Origin: Elusimicrobiales bacterium
Lineage (GTDB): Bacteria > Elusimicrobiota > Elusimicrobia > Elusimicrobiales > UBA9959
DNA length: 33,539 bases
Reading direction: 5' to 3'
Assembly: GCA_024681855.1 (NCBI GenBank)
Contig: JAILAB010000022.1
Location: forward strand, 1 to 33,539
Made by a program: the position numbers and the translations under genes. Within the stretch, counting starts at the first letter, position 1. Every line of letters starts with the position of its first letter. This document shows positions 23,823-33,100 of this stretch, piece by piece. The notes under the pieces were generated by a model, which worked only from the letters and a program-made list of their open reading frames with translations, ran no database searches and was not told the origin of the DNA.

Positions 23823-25070
23823 TTATTTAAAAATCACTTTTAGGAAAGTTTTTTTGCCTTTTTGCAGAAGAATGGAGGTTTGGCCTTGCGGAAGAATCTT
23901 ATCCGGGCTGGCTACTTTTTTGCCGTCAGCAGAAAAACCTCCCTGCTGTATCATTCTTCTTGCTTCTTTCTTGGACGGGAAAAGGCCGGCCTCAACAGCG
24001 AGGTCAACAAGCTTTATTCCGCCATTAGCCCTTTCCGCAGGAAATTCTTTCGTGGGAACATCGTCAGAAGCTGCGCCTCCGGCAAAGAGCGAGCGTGAGG
24101 CCTGAACGGCTTTGTCAGTCTCTTCCTTGCCATGCACAAGCAGTGTTGTTTCGTATGCCATGCGCTTCTTTGCGGCAATTATGTCTTTTGCGCACATTTC
24201 CTTTATTTCTTCCGTAGGAATGTCAGAAAAAACTTTTAACAGCTTTTCAGTCTCTTCGTCCGGCATATTGTAAAAGTACTGATAGAAGGTGTATGCGCTG
24301 GTTTTCGCTGGGTCAACCCATACGGTTCCTGCCTCTGTTTTGCCCATTTTTTTGCCTTCTTTGGTCATAAGCAGCGGACTTGTAAGGCCGTATGTGTCCG
24401 GGCATTCCTTGGTGCTGCGGCCTTCCTGATGATAATTGATTTTTCGGCTGAGTTCCGTGCCTGCAACTATATTGCCCCACTGGTCGCTGCCGCCTATTTG
24501 CAGTTCGCAGCCGTATTTGCGGTTCAGTACCACGAAATCATAAGCCTGCATGAGCATATAGCCCATTTCAAGGAAAGTAAGCCCGCCGTTTTCCATGCGT
24601 TTTTTGTATGCGTCAGATGCAAGCATGTGAGCTACATTAAAATGAATGCCTATGTCGCGCATGAAATCCACATAAGAAAAATCCTTCATCCATTCGGAAT
24701 TATCGGCTATCATCGCTGCGTTTTCGCCTTCAGTTTTTATAAAGCGCGAAACCATTTTTTTTACTTTTTCTGCATTTCCGGCTGTAGCATCAGCAGTCAT
24801 CATTTTGCGCATGTCGCTTTTGCCTGTGGGGTCTCCGATTTGCCCGGTAGCTCCGCCCACAAGCACTATGCCATGATGTCCTTCCCTTTGAAGCAGGCTG
24901 AATATGCGCAATGCGTAAAAGTGTCCGATATGCAGGCTGTCAGCAGTGGGGTCTATGCCCAAATAAAAGGTTATTTTTCTGTCGCTATTGAGGATTTTCT
25001 TTATTTCTTCCTCATGGGTGGCCTGGTAAACGAAGCCGCGCTCTTTAAGATAGTCAAAAAAATTCTTCAT
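23823..25070 (-). CDS. tyrS: Tyrosyl-tRNA synthetase
   Basis: 415 residues, the usual length of the bacterial TyrRS. It charges tRNA-Tyr. The class I signatures are HIGH (residues 47-50, within PTADSLHIGH) and KMGKT, the KMSKS equivalent, near residue 235. GQIGDPTGK and the tyrosine-pocket segment LQIGGSDQWGNI are present. The C-terminal 65 residues hold an S4-type RNA-binding domain (LVDLAVEAGLFPSKKEARRMIQQG), as in full-length TyrS. It stands alone, 76 bp upstream of the membrane paralogue 2 gene on the same strand. A TATAAT box on the minus strand about 167 bp before the ATG (25242-25237) could be its promoter, giving a fairly long leader without a T-box motif. Confidence 0.95.
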   Translation of the reverse strand: MKNFFDYLKERGFVYQATHEEEIKKILNSDRKITFYLGIDPTADSLHIGHFYALRIFSLLQREGHHGIVLVGGATGQIGDPTGKSDMRKMMTADATAGNAEKVKKMVSRFIKTEGENAAMIADNSEWMKDFSYVDFMRDIGIHFNVAHMLASDAYKKRMENGGLTFLEMGYMLMQAYDFVVLNRKYGCELQIGGSDQWGNIVAGTELSRKINYHQEGRSTKECPDTYGLTSPLLMTKEGKKMGKTEAGTVWVDPAKTSAYTFYQYFYNMPDEETEKLLKVFSDIPTEEIKEMCAKDIIAAKKRMAYETTLLVHGKEETDKAVQASRSLFAGGAASDDVPTKEFPAERANGGIKLVDLAVEAGLFPSKKEARRMIQQGGFSADGKKVASPDKILPQGQTSILLQKGKKTFLKVIFK

Positions 25071-25312
25071 ATTGCTGTATGTGCTCCTTGCCTTTGCTTA
25101 AACGCCATTTAAACTCCGCTGCCTCTCAGAAAAGACAATGCCATGATAATGTTCTTTAATCTGTGATTAAGTTTTGCTTCTCACATTGCTGGCATGGCTT
25201 TGCGGCTTATAAGCTTTATGTCATGGCAACAGTTAAATTATACAAAAGTATCATTTTGCCTGTTTATTGACTGCCTATAATGAAAATAACAGGCATAATT
25301 TATTCTGAAAAT
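25071..25312. other. Gene-free stretch between tyrS and the glyA terminator
   Basis: No ORF or RNA gene is supported here. On the minus strand TATAAT (25242-25237), with a TAAACA hexamer 18 bp upstream, may be the tyrS promoter; this leaves a leader of about 160 nt. A short palindrome GCTTATAAGC lies at 25205-25214. I looked for a T-box specifier or antiterminator motif and saw none. Confidence 0.3.
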
Positions 25313-25343
25313 AAAAAACGCCGGTTAAAAACCGGCGTTTTTT
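25313..25343 (-). terminator. Rho-independent terminator of glyA
   Basis: A perfect inverted repeat: AAAAAACGCCGGTT, loop AAA, AACCGGCGTTTTTT. The GC-rich stem is flanked by A and T runs, so it works in either direction. It lies 57 bp past the glyA stop on the minus strand and separates glyA from tyrS. Confidence 0.92.
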
Positions 25344-25399
25344 GTCCCTTTGCAGCCTAAAGCCTGAGAGCTTTGCTGCTGTAAAGGCCTGCTTGCAGC

Positions 25400-26650
25400 T
25401 TATTTCTCAAAGCCCGGATACATGGGGAATTTGGCGCAGAGCGCGGCCACTTTCTCCTTTATGCTCTTTAGCATGGCATCATCATCGCGATGCTTTATTG
25501 CCTCATCTATATATCCGGCAACTTCCACGATTTCAGCTTCTTTGAATCCTCTCGTTGTAACCGCAGGCGTTCCTATGCGTATGCCGCTGGTTATCATCGG
25601 TTTCTGAGGATCATAAGGAATGGTGTTCTTGTTCACGGTTATTCCGGCTTTGTCAAGCGCAACTTCGGCTTCCTTGCCTGTTACATTCTTGGCGCGCAGG
25701 TCTACGCACATGAGATGGCAGTCCGTGCCGCCGCTTACAATGCGGTATCCCATGCCTTGCAGTTCTGCGGCCAGCTTGCGGGCATTTGACAGAACCTGTT
25801 TCTGATATGTCTTGAAGTCTTCGGAAAGGCCTTCTTTGAAACATACAGCCTTTGCCGCTATCACATGCATGAGAGGCCCGCCCTGATTGCCTGGGAACAC
25901 GGTTCTGTTTACCGCCGCCTTATAGCAGGCCTTAGAAAGAATCAGGCCGCCGCGAGGGCCGCGCAGTGTTTTATGCGTTGTTGTTGTTACAATATCTGCA
26001 TAGGGCACGGGGGACGGATAAAGGCCGGCAGCCACAAGCCCGGCATAATGGGCAATGTCGGTTATCAGGAAACACTTCCATACATCGCAGATTTTCTTGA
26101 TTCTTGCCCAGTCCCACTGGCGGGAATAATTAGAGGCTCCTGCCATTACAAGATTTGGGCGTTCCTTTGCAATGAGCTTTTCCATTTCATCATAATCAAT
26201 AAGCTCTGTTTCCTTGTTTACGTTCATGTGAACGATATGGAAATATTTGCCGGAGAAATTGAGAGGGTGGCCATGGCTTAAATGCCCGCCGTGGTCAAGA
26301 TTCAGGCCCATCACTTTGTCGCCGGGCTTAATGAGGGAAAGATAAGCGGAAATATTAGCCGTAGTGCCGGAATGCGGCTGCACATTGGCATGTTCCGCTC
26401 CGAAGAGTTTTTTTGCGCGCTCTATAGCGAGGTTTTCAACAACATCTACATTTTCGCAGCCGCCGTAATAGCGCTTTCCGGGATAGCCTTCCGCATATTT
26501 GTTTGTAAGCACTGAGCCGAGGGCTTCTAACACGGCTTTAGAAGTGTAATTCTCGGAGGCTATAAGCTCCAGGTTGTGCTGCTGGCGCAATACTTCGTCA
26601 TGTACCGCCTTATAAAGTTCCGGGTCATTTATCTGAAGTTCGTTATACAT
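25400..26650 (-). CDS. glyA: Serine hydroxymethyltransferase
   Basis: 416 residues, the standard bacterial length. It converts serine and tetrahydrofolate to glycine and methylene-THF, feeding the one-carbon pool that FolD (same window) also uses. The PLP lysine is Lys227 in [14 protein letters not shown]. Also present are [16 protein letters not shown] near residue 31, [19 protein letters not shown], and [12 protein letters not shown] with the PLP-contacting Asp198 and His201. A strong ribosome site (AGGAGAG) precedes the ATG. A strong terminator follows. It is a monocistronic housekeeping gene here. Confidence 0.97.
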   Translation of the reverse strand: MYNELQINDPELYKAVHDEVLRQQHNLELIASENYTSKAVLEALGSVLTNKYAEGYPGKRYYGGCENVDVVENLAIERAKKLFGAEHANVQPHSGTTANISAYLSLIKPGDKVMGLNLDHGGHLSHGHPLNFSGKYFHIVHMNVNKETELIDYDEMEKLIAKERPNLVMAGASNYSRQWDWARIKKICDVWKCFLITDIAHYAGLVAAGLYPSPVPYADIVTTTTHKTLRGPRGGLILSKACYKAAVNRTVFPGNQGGPLMHVIAAKAVCFKEGLSEDFKTYQKQVLSNARKLAAELQGMGYRIVSGGTDCHLMCVDLRAKNVTGKEAEVALDKAGITVNKNTIPYDPQKPMITSGIRIGTPAVTTRGFKEAEIVEVAGYIDEAIKHRDDDAMLKSIKEKVAALCAKFPMYPGFEK

Positions 26651-26925
26651 TTTCTCTCCTGTGAAATTCTGCTTTTTTATTGCCTGCCGCCTTGAATTAT
26701 GCGGCTCATAAGATTATTCTACACTATTTTGAAGGCTGCCGCATTTCCCAGTTTCCTTTTCATAATGTCTTAAGGCTTCTTGCTCCAGTTTTTCTTTCAG
26801 TGCCTGCCATGCTAATCTCCTGCAGCGTTTTTTCGGAGATGTTTATCTTTTTCCTGCTTTCCGGATTATTCCCCTGTGCTGGCTGAGCGCATTGTCTTTC
26901 TTATGTTTCCTGATATTCCTGCTCT

Positions 26926-27663
26926 TTAATCAATGGGATTACCCAAATCTTCTGTGCTTTCCGCAAAATTTTCGGCAGAATTATCTGCATTATTGCCGCT
27001 GGGCCTAAGCAGAATGACTATTTCGCCTTTAATATCCTCAGCTGCATTGAGCTTTTCCGCAATTTCGCCTGCCGTGCCGCAAATAAATTCTTCATGTATC
27101 TTTGTGAGCTCCCTAGCTATTACTGCTTGCGTGCCAGTGCCAAATTTTTCCGCCACAAATGACATAAATTTCTTTATGCGGAATGGGGATTCATATAATA
27201 TTACGGTTTTTCCAAGGGAAAAGGCGGAAGCCAGCGCTTTTGCTATCTTGCTTCGCGAGCGCGGCAGAAAGCCTAGGAATATAAACGAATCGGCTGGCAT
27301 TCCCGAACCAGCGGCTGCTGTTATTACTGCGGATGGGCCAGGCAGCGGCGTAATGCGTATTCCGGCGCGGCGGCATTCTGCCACAAGGCGGAATCCGGGA
27401 TCGGAAATGCAGGGGGAGCCGCCATCTGTTATTAGCGCAGCTGTCTTGCCGCTGCGAAGCCAGCCTATAGCCGCTGCCAGCGAGCGCTCATCATGCTCAT
27501 TATACCTGAAAAGCTTTTTCTTTATTTCAAAATGATTTAGCAGCTGTAAGGTTCTCCTTGTGTCCTCGCAAAAAACCGCGTCAGCAGCCCTAAGCGTTTC
27601 TAAGGCCCTCAATGTTATGTCTTTCAGATTGCCTATCGGAGTCGGTATTATAAAAAGTTCCAT
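26926..27663 (-). CDS. rsmI: 16S rRNA (cytidine1402-2'-O)-methyltransferase
   Basis: 245 residues, slightly shorter than the usual 280 because the C-terminal extension is reduced. RsmI methylates the 2'-OH of C1402 in 16S rRNA with SAM, together with RsmH on the same base. Tetrapyrrole-methylase fold motifs: LFIIPTPIGNLKDITLRAL at the start, CEDTRRTLQLLNHF, ALITDGGSPCISDPG (usually DAG.P.ISDPG), and PLPGPSAVITA. ESPFRIKKFM and ARELTKIHEE match the second half. It has an acidic, Asn-rich tail. It is 51 bp downstream of the pseudo-HD-GYP gene on the same strand and about 275 bp upstream of glyA's coding start. Confidence 0.93.
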   Translation of the reverse strand: MELFIIPTPIGNLKDITLRALETLRAADAVFCEDTRRTLQLLNHFEIKKKLFRYNEHDERSLAAAIGWLRSGKTAALITDGGSPCISDPGFRLVAECRRAGIRITPLPGPSAVITAAAGSGMPADSFIFLGFLPRSRSKIAKALASAFSLGKTVILYESPFRIKKFMSFVAEKFGTGTQAVIARELTKIHEEFICGTAGEIAEKLNAAEDIKGEIVILLRPSGNNADNSAENFAESTEDLGNPID

Positions 27664-27714
27664 CGCATCTCCATAGCTGTTTGCGCATGCCGTATTGCGA
27701 TTGGCATAGTGTGT

Positions 27715-28956
27715 TTAATACCTTGCTGGCCAGCCTGCTTTTTCTAGCTTTAGGAATGTGCCTACTATCGCAGGGTCAAACTGCGTGCCTGAGCCTTTTT
27801 CAAGCTGCTCTTTTGCCTGCTCATAGCTTAAAGCTGTCCGATAAGGCTGTTCTGAAACCATGGCTTCCCAGGAATTTACTACTGAAATTATTCTTGCCCC
27901 TAGCGGAATGTGTTCACCGCTCAGCTTTTCCGGATACCCTGTGCCATTGTACCATTCCTGATGGTAAAGCACCATTTGCGCCACTGGAACGAAGTATTTT
28001 ATTGGCGCCAGAATCTGATAGCTCATGTATGTGTGCTGTTTAAGCTCTTCATATTCTGCTGGAGTAAGCTTGCCTTTCTTATGCAGTATTTCGCTGTCCA
28101 CCCCAAGCCTGCCTATATTGCAAAGCTTTGCTGCATATTCTATGTTTTTCTGTGTTTCTTCATCCAAGTCTAATTCTTGGGCAAGCCTTTTGGCTTTCTC
28201 TCCTGCGTTTTTTGCTATTTTGCCTTTGCGCCGGTCATTTGCGCTTATCACTCTCACTAGCGTATCGGCCATGTCGCTATAATACTTGGATACATTCTCA
28301 TACATATTTATGTTTTCAAGCATGGAAGAGGCAGCGTTTACTAGTATGTTCAAGAATTTCAGCTCATATTCCGAAAATGTTGCATCTTTAGATGGCAGAT
28401 GCAGGTTAATGACGCCAAAAGGCCGGTCTTTGACTTTAAGCGGCAGTGCTATGAAAGGAGTCTGTTCGTCTTCCATGCCCTTGTAATCAGCATAGAGAGC
28501 GTTTTTTCCAGGCTCTGCAACGAAGATCGCTTCTCCGTTCTGATATGCTCTTCCGGCAACGCCTTCGCCAGGTTTTATCCTTGTGTTCAGCAGGGCATGA
28601 TTTGTAATGTTCTTTGCCGCTGTTATCATAAGCTCTTCTTTTTCATAGTCAAAAAGCATGAGCGAACCGCACTTTGCGTCAATGAGATCGCATGCGCAGT
28701 CTACTATGGTCTGATAAAAATCTTCCCTTAGCGCAGTTTCTGCCGCGCTGCCAGCTCCAGCCTTCTGTATTGAGGCCAGCCCCGATACGAGAATATTAAA
28801 CTTTGAGCGCTTGTTTTGGTTTGCGCCGGAGCGTCTTTCCATGGCAAGCTCATTGTAATTCTCGCTAAGGTCATAATACTTCTGAAAAAGAATGAAGCAT
28901 ATAATAAGCAGGAATGCAATTATTCCTGATGAAATAATTAAAGGTGTGGAAATCAT
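27715..28956 (-). CDS. Membrane-anchored GAF protein with degenerate HD-GYP-like domain
   Basis: 413 residues: a membrane helix (about 6-24), a GAF domain (71-215), then an HD-GYP-type domain (225-405). HD-GYP domains normally hydrolyse c-di-GMP using an HD pair plus further His and Asp metal ligands. Here the HDIGK segment reads CNIGR (Cys279-Asn280), the second His of HHE is Gln333, the following DG is NG (Asn337), and the later D..DA segment has Asn361 and Glu364. GYP (340-342) and His308 remain. It is therefore probably not an active phosphodiesterase; a sensory or binding role is an inference. Divergent from the paralogous GAF gene 53 bp away. Confidence 0.8.
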   Translation of the reverse strand: MISTPLIISSGIIAFLLIICFILFQKYYDLSENYNELAMERRSGANQNKRSKFNILVSGLASIQKAGAGSAAETALREDFYQTIVDCACDLIDAKCGSLMLFDYEKEELMITAAKNITNHALLNTRIKPGEGVAGRAYQNGEAIFVAEPGKNALYADYKGMEDEQTPFIALPLKVKDRPFGVINLHLPSKDATFSEYELKFLNILVNAASSMLENINMYENVSKYYSDMADTLVRVISANDRRKGKIAKNAGEKAKRLAQELDLDEETQKNIEYAAKLCNIGRLGVDSEILHKKGKLTPAEYEELKQHTYMSYQILAPIKYFVPVAQMVLYHQEWYNGTGYPEKLSGEHIPLGARIISVVNSWEAMVSEQPYRTALSYEQAKEQLEKGSGTQFDPAIVGTFLKLEKAGWPARY

Positions 28957-28965
28957 TAATAAATG

Positions 28966-29002
28966 ATAGCATAAATAGCAAAATTAAAATAAGATATGCT
29001 AT
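28966..29002. promoter_or_regulatory. Inverted repeat in the divergent GAF promoter region
   Basis: ATAGCATA (28966-28973) and TATGCTAT (28995-29002) are perfect 8-bp inverted arms with a 21-bp spacer. Each arm lies 7-10 bp from the ATG of one of the two divergent genes, at 28956 and 29010. Read towards each ATG, both arms give TATGCTAT, so each can also be a -10 box with a very short or absent leader. An operator shared by both genes is equally possible. Confidence 0.5.
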
Positions 29003-29009
29003 TATTTTA

Positions 29010-29699
29010 ATGTCTATGGAAACAATTCTTAGCGGAATAATTATTCTTCTTGCTCTTATTATTGCAAGCCTGCTTCGAAAAAACGCCTCATTGGCTGCCA
29101 GCATTGATGAATGCGTGGCATCAGAGAAAAAACATGACTCGGAAATGCTTTCATTTTCAAAATTTGAAACGCTGGCTTCTGAGCTGGCACAACTGCGCAA
29201 GACAGGCCTTTCAGATAGAAAATATTTTTTTGAAACAGTTCTTGATTGCGCATGTATGCTGCTGAACTCTGGAAGAGGATCCATAATGCTTTATGATGAG
29301 GCTTATGATGAATTAATTGTTATAGCGGCCCGTGACATAAGCAAGGAGCTTGCGGAAAGAGTTCACATTTCTCCTGGCGAGGGCATAGCCGGCAGGGCTT
29401 TCAAAACTGGCGAAATAATGTATGTTACAGATCCGGAGAATAATTCTCAATATGTAGGTTTTGAGAATTTGCCTGAGCAGCAGGATCCTTTCATCTCTGT
29501 TCCGGTAAAAACAGCCAGACGCACTTATTGCGTTCTTAATCTTCACCTTACATCTGGCAATTCCCGCTTCACTGATTATGAGCTTAAGCTGCTTACGCTG
29601 TTGGCTGATGAAGCTGGAATGATAATAGAAAATCATAGGCTTAAACAGGCTTTGGATCCCGATTCCGCAGTAAACGAAATAAAAGACAAACAGGCATGA
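29010..29699 (+). CDS. Membrane-anchored GAF-domain protein, paralogue of the divergent gene
   Basis: 229 residues from ATG 29010. An upstream GTG at 28944 would overlap the divergent gene, so it is less likely. A membrane helix (about 7-23, Ile/Leu-rich) is followed by a charged linker and a single GAF domain to the C-terminus, with no output domain. GAF segments align with the opposite gene: FFETVLDCACMLLNSGRGS, SPGEGIAGRAF, DPFISVP and DYELKLLTLL. It likely senses a small molecule or partners with the GAF/HD-GYP-like protein. No Shine-Dalgarno is visible. The stop codon lies in the terminator stem. Confidence 0.75.
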   Translation: MSMETILSGIIILLALIIASLLRKNASLAASIDECVASEKKHDSEMLSFSKFETLASELAQLRKTGLSDRKYFFETVLDCACMLLNSGRGSIMLYDEAYDELIVIAARDISKELAERVHISPGEGIAGRAFKTGEIMYVTDPENNSQYVGFENLPEQQDPFISVPVKTARRTYCVLNLHLTSGNSRFTDYELKLLTLLADEAGMIIENHRLKQALDPDSAVNEIKDKQA

Positions 29700-29729
29700 T
29701 TTTCCGTAAAACGGGAAGGCCCTGTTTGT
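29686..29729 (+). terminator. Terminator overlapping the end of the GAF gene
   Basis: ACAAACAGG (29686-29694) pairs with CCTGTTTGT (29721-29729), with a further inner hairpin (TTCCGT...ACGGGAA). TTTT follows. The stem includes the final codons of the GAF gene. Confidence 0.6.
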
Positions 29730-29765
29730 TTTAAATCTGAACTGTGCATAAGGTTTATGGGGAAA

Positions 29766-29783
29766 CTCCGCTCATGAGCGGAG
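29766..29783. promoter_or_regulatory. Perfect 18-bp palindrome upstream of the giant surface-protein gene
   Basis: CTCCGCTCATGAGCGGAG is a perfect palindrome, 118 bp before the ATG at 29902. It can form a 6-bp hairpin or serve as a dimeric regulator's site. No T run follows, so a terminator role is unlikely. Confidence 0.45.
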
Positions 29784-29901
29784 AAATTCCTTATTTGTTT
29801 AAGGCAGATAACAGGCGCAGTTATTTTGAAATTTATCTGCGGAATGTTGTAAAAAGAGAGTTTTATTAGATTAACAGGACTGTCTTATTAAAGGAATGTT
29901 T

Positions 29902-30105
29902 ATGCCCAAAAATGCAAATGAAAGAACCTCCGTGACAAAAAAAATACTGTCACTGCTTTTATCCTGTCTGCTTCTTTCCTATCAGTGCTTTATGCCTGCG
30001 GCTGCCTACGCTGTAAGAAAGTTAGACGTGACGAGCACTGCTGGAATCTGGACCGTGCAGGGGCTGCCCGACGGAACAGGCAAGGTTTATTTCGGCGGTC
30101 AGTAA
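29902..30105 (+). CDS. Signal-peptide-bearing 5' part of an interrupted Pmp-like surface-protein gene
   Basis: 67 residues, ending at TAA 30103-30105. The start is ATG 29902: the ribosome site AAGGA abuts ATG 29896 but is 6 nt from 29902. Lys-rich residues then a hydrophobic core (KKILSLLLSCLLLS) and AAAYA give a signal peptide with cleavage before VRKLDV. The same frame continues past this UAA for 29 codons to a second UAA (30193-30195), then stays open to the window end. So this ORF reads as the exported N-terminus of the beta-helix protein that follows. Alternatives are a sequence error, a pseudogene, or readthrough. Alone it would make only a short exported peptide. Confidence 0.6.
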   Translation: MPKNANERTSVTKKILSLLLSCLLLSYQCFMPAAAYAVRKLDVTSTAGIWTVQGLPDGTGKVYFGGQ

Positions 30106-30195
30106 AGATCGCACGGTGTGCTTGCAGGCGCCATGCAGAACGGACATCAGGTGGATTTCTACACTGGCCCTGACAATGACCGCAAGCTTACGTAA

Positions 30196-33100
30196 CAGTG
30201 GAGAATATCTGGCGGGGTTTATGAATTCCGCAAGGCAGTATTTGATAATGACGGCAATTTCGTGGAATGGACTCCCTGGACTTATGTCAATTCAACCCGG
30301 AATATTTACGAATCCGGCAATGCGGCACTGTCGCCGAGCCTAAGGGCAACAGGGCAGACCAGCCAGATAGTTGCCTGGACTACGGATGTGTACGATAATC
30401 TGCGTTTCCGGGTATACGACGATTTCAACAGGCAGCTGCCATACTTCGCCATGGAAAGGAGCGGCTCTTTCATGGGTACGAATATGTACAATGTGACTGT
30501 TGACAGGAACGTGAGCTACCAGGTGGACATTACAGGCGAGAATTTTGCTTTCACGCCGCAGAACACAAACCTTGGACTATATGTAAATCAGTCTGTGCCT
30601 TGGCTGCATGCGGATTCCTATTTCAATGAATACGGAGATGATCTGGACTATCTTGACCAGTATGGGCCGCACAAGATAGAAATAAAGGATTCAAACATAA
30701 TAGGCAACAATATTTCCGCCAGCCAGGCCAGCGGCCTTATCACGCTTGGCATGGGGTACGGTTATGTTCAGCAGCCGTCTGGCCAGTACGATACGGAAAT
30801 AAAGATAAGCGACACGAAGATAAAGAACAATACATTCACTGCCAGCGCGGCTGGAGGTTTTGACTTCGGCATTTACGCGTTTGACCAATATTACACATAT
30901 CCGGGCACGCTCAGACTGGAAAATCTTGAAGTAACAGGCAATACCGTGCAGACAACACAGTCTTTCAGCCAGGATGTTTATATAAATTCCGTTGGCCTGA
31001 ACAATGGTGTTGAAACTGTTGTTAAAGACACTTATTTCAACAATAATGAGTATAAGGGAACGGCGAAAAACGACCAGGTGGTTCATGGACTGAATATTTA
31101 TAATTCCGGCAATCTTGTGCTTTATAAAAACGGGCATGGCACAATACAGGACAATTCGGTTAGTTTCCTTAACCCGGTTAATACAACTGGCGTTTACAAT
31201 GTCGTATCCGGCGTGGGCCTGTACAACATAGGCACGGCTGTACTGTATGACATTGACGTTAAGGATAACAGTGTACTGTTCCAGAATGCCGCAGGAGCAA
31301 TACGGCAGGTAAACTGGGGTACCGGGCTTTACTATTATGATCATGACGGCAATGCCTCGGTACGCGGATCAGTAAGCGGTGTAGGCATAGGCGGAGACGA
31401 TCATCAGGGCGAACTTAGTCTTGTTGATACGGCTGTTTCCGGCAATAATGCCATAGCCAATAATTCCGGCGGTTCAATAGAAATGTCAGGCATAGGCGTT
31501 TATTCAGCAGGAACTATGACCAATGTGTTCGCTGGCACACCCAGGCAGCTGGAAATAAGCGGCAATTACGGCTACATTACCGGCAATATGAGCACTACCG
31601 GCGTATTTGATGAGACAGAATCTGACGGGACCATAGTTCAGACTACGGCAACCGTAGGCGGCTCCTATACCATGGACGGAGCAGGTGTTTATTTTGCCGG
31701 CAGGCGGAATGGCGGCAGTTATGCCCTTCTGCTTGATGGGGCCACAATAACTGACAACGGCTTTGTCATGAAGAATGCTTCAGGACGTGCGAATTATGTA
31801 TATATGCATGGCGGCGGAATGTACTCCGTAGGCAGTGAGACGGATATACTCAACACATCCATTACCAATAATATATTGCAGATTGGCGCGGACCGTGGGG
31901 CGAATCCCTCTGATATTCAGGCAGAGACAGCCCATCTTAAAGGCGGCGGCCTGCATCTTATACACAGTTATGACCAGGATCACTTTATCTCACATTCAAA
32001 TATCAACAGCAATAAGATAATATTCAATGCCCACAATGCTGTGCCCAGCTATATTTACGGCGACTGCGGCCTCATGGCAAGCGGCGGCGGCATTTACAAC
32101 TGGGGACAGGGCTATAATTCCACTCTGACGATAAAGGAAAGCAATGTAAATGACAATGAGATTTATTCAAATATAAATGCTATAGGACACAATATAGGAT
32201 ACCTGAACTTTGAATCACAGGGCGGCGGTATCTTTACGGATGGCATTCGCAGAGTGAACATAAATGATACAAATGTTATTGGCAACAGTCTGACTGCCGA
32301 AATGTCCAACGAGGCAGGAAGATATATGAAGAATGCCTTTTTGCAGGGCGGCGGCATATTCGCGGAAACAGGCTCTTCAGATGCAATGCCCGGAATCGCA
32401 TATATAACCTCCTCGGACGGTATGAGCAGGGTAGCTGGCAATTCAATCTCATTTACAATGAAGGATACAAATCAGGGTGCTTTTGGCAGCGGCATTCCGT
32501 ATCACGTTGAGCTTGACGGCGGCGGCATTTATAAAGGGGATTACAAAAGCTACGATTATGCAAACAATGAGTATCTTACCCCGGTGTTTTATGTTCAGTC
32601 GGAACAGAACAGGCTTGGCATAGTCGGAAACACCATAACATTTAATAATTTTTCCGGCGTAAAACGTTATGATAACATTTACGCCCGCGGAGGCGGAATT
32701 TCCGTAATGCACGAGGTTCAGTCCATATTTGAGAACATAAATGTCAGGGATAATGCCATAAATATGATTTCCACAAAGCCCGGTGATACCAGCGGCTGGG
32801 GCTGGGCTAAAGGCGATCTTGATGCGGAAGGCGGCGGCATAGCATTCTCCAATCCCTATGATAGTGACCATCTGGGAACACAGCTTTCCGGCATAAGCAT
32901 AAGTGCGGCAGACATTGCCAACAATACGATAACAATGAGTGCCATATCGGATGATGCAACCGGCAGGGGCGGCGGCCTTTTCGCAAGGCTTTCCGGCACT
33001 CCGCAGGAAGGCACGGCAATGTATCTTGAAGGCGTAAATATATACGACAATGCCATAAAGATTACTTCAGACTATCGTGCTACTGCGGAAGGCGGCGGCC

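Noticed and set aside
24429-25112. Long plus-strand ORF opposite tyrS
   Set aside because: Antisense shadow: tyrS on the other strand has full-length family motifs, and the shadow protein has no recognisable domain.
25071-25312. T-box leader or small RNA upstream of tyrS
   Set aside because: No T-box antiterminator sequence or convincing extended secondary structure was seen.
30691-31344. Minus-strand ORF of 217 codons inside the surface gene
   Set aside because: Antisense to a clearly coding repeat frame; its His/Cys/Ile-rich translation shows no family motif.
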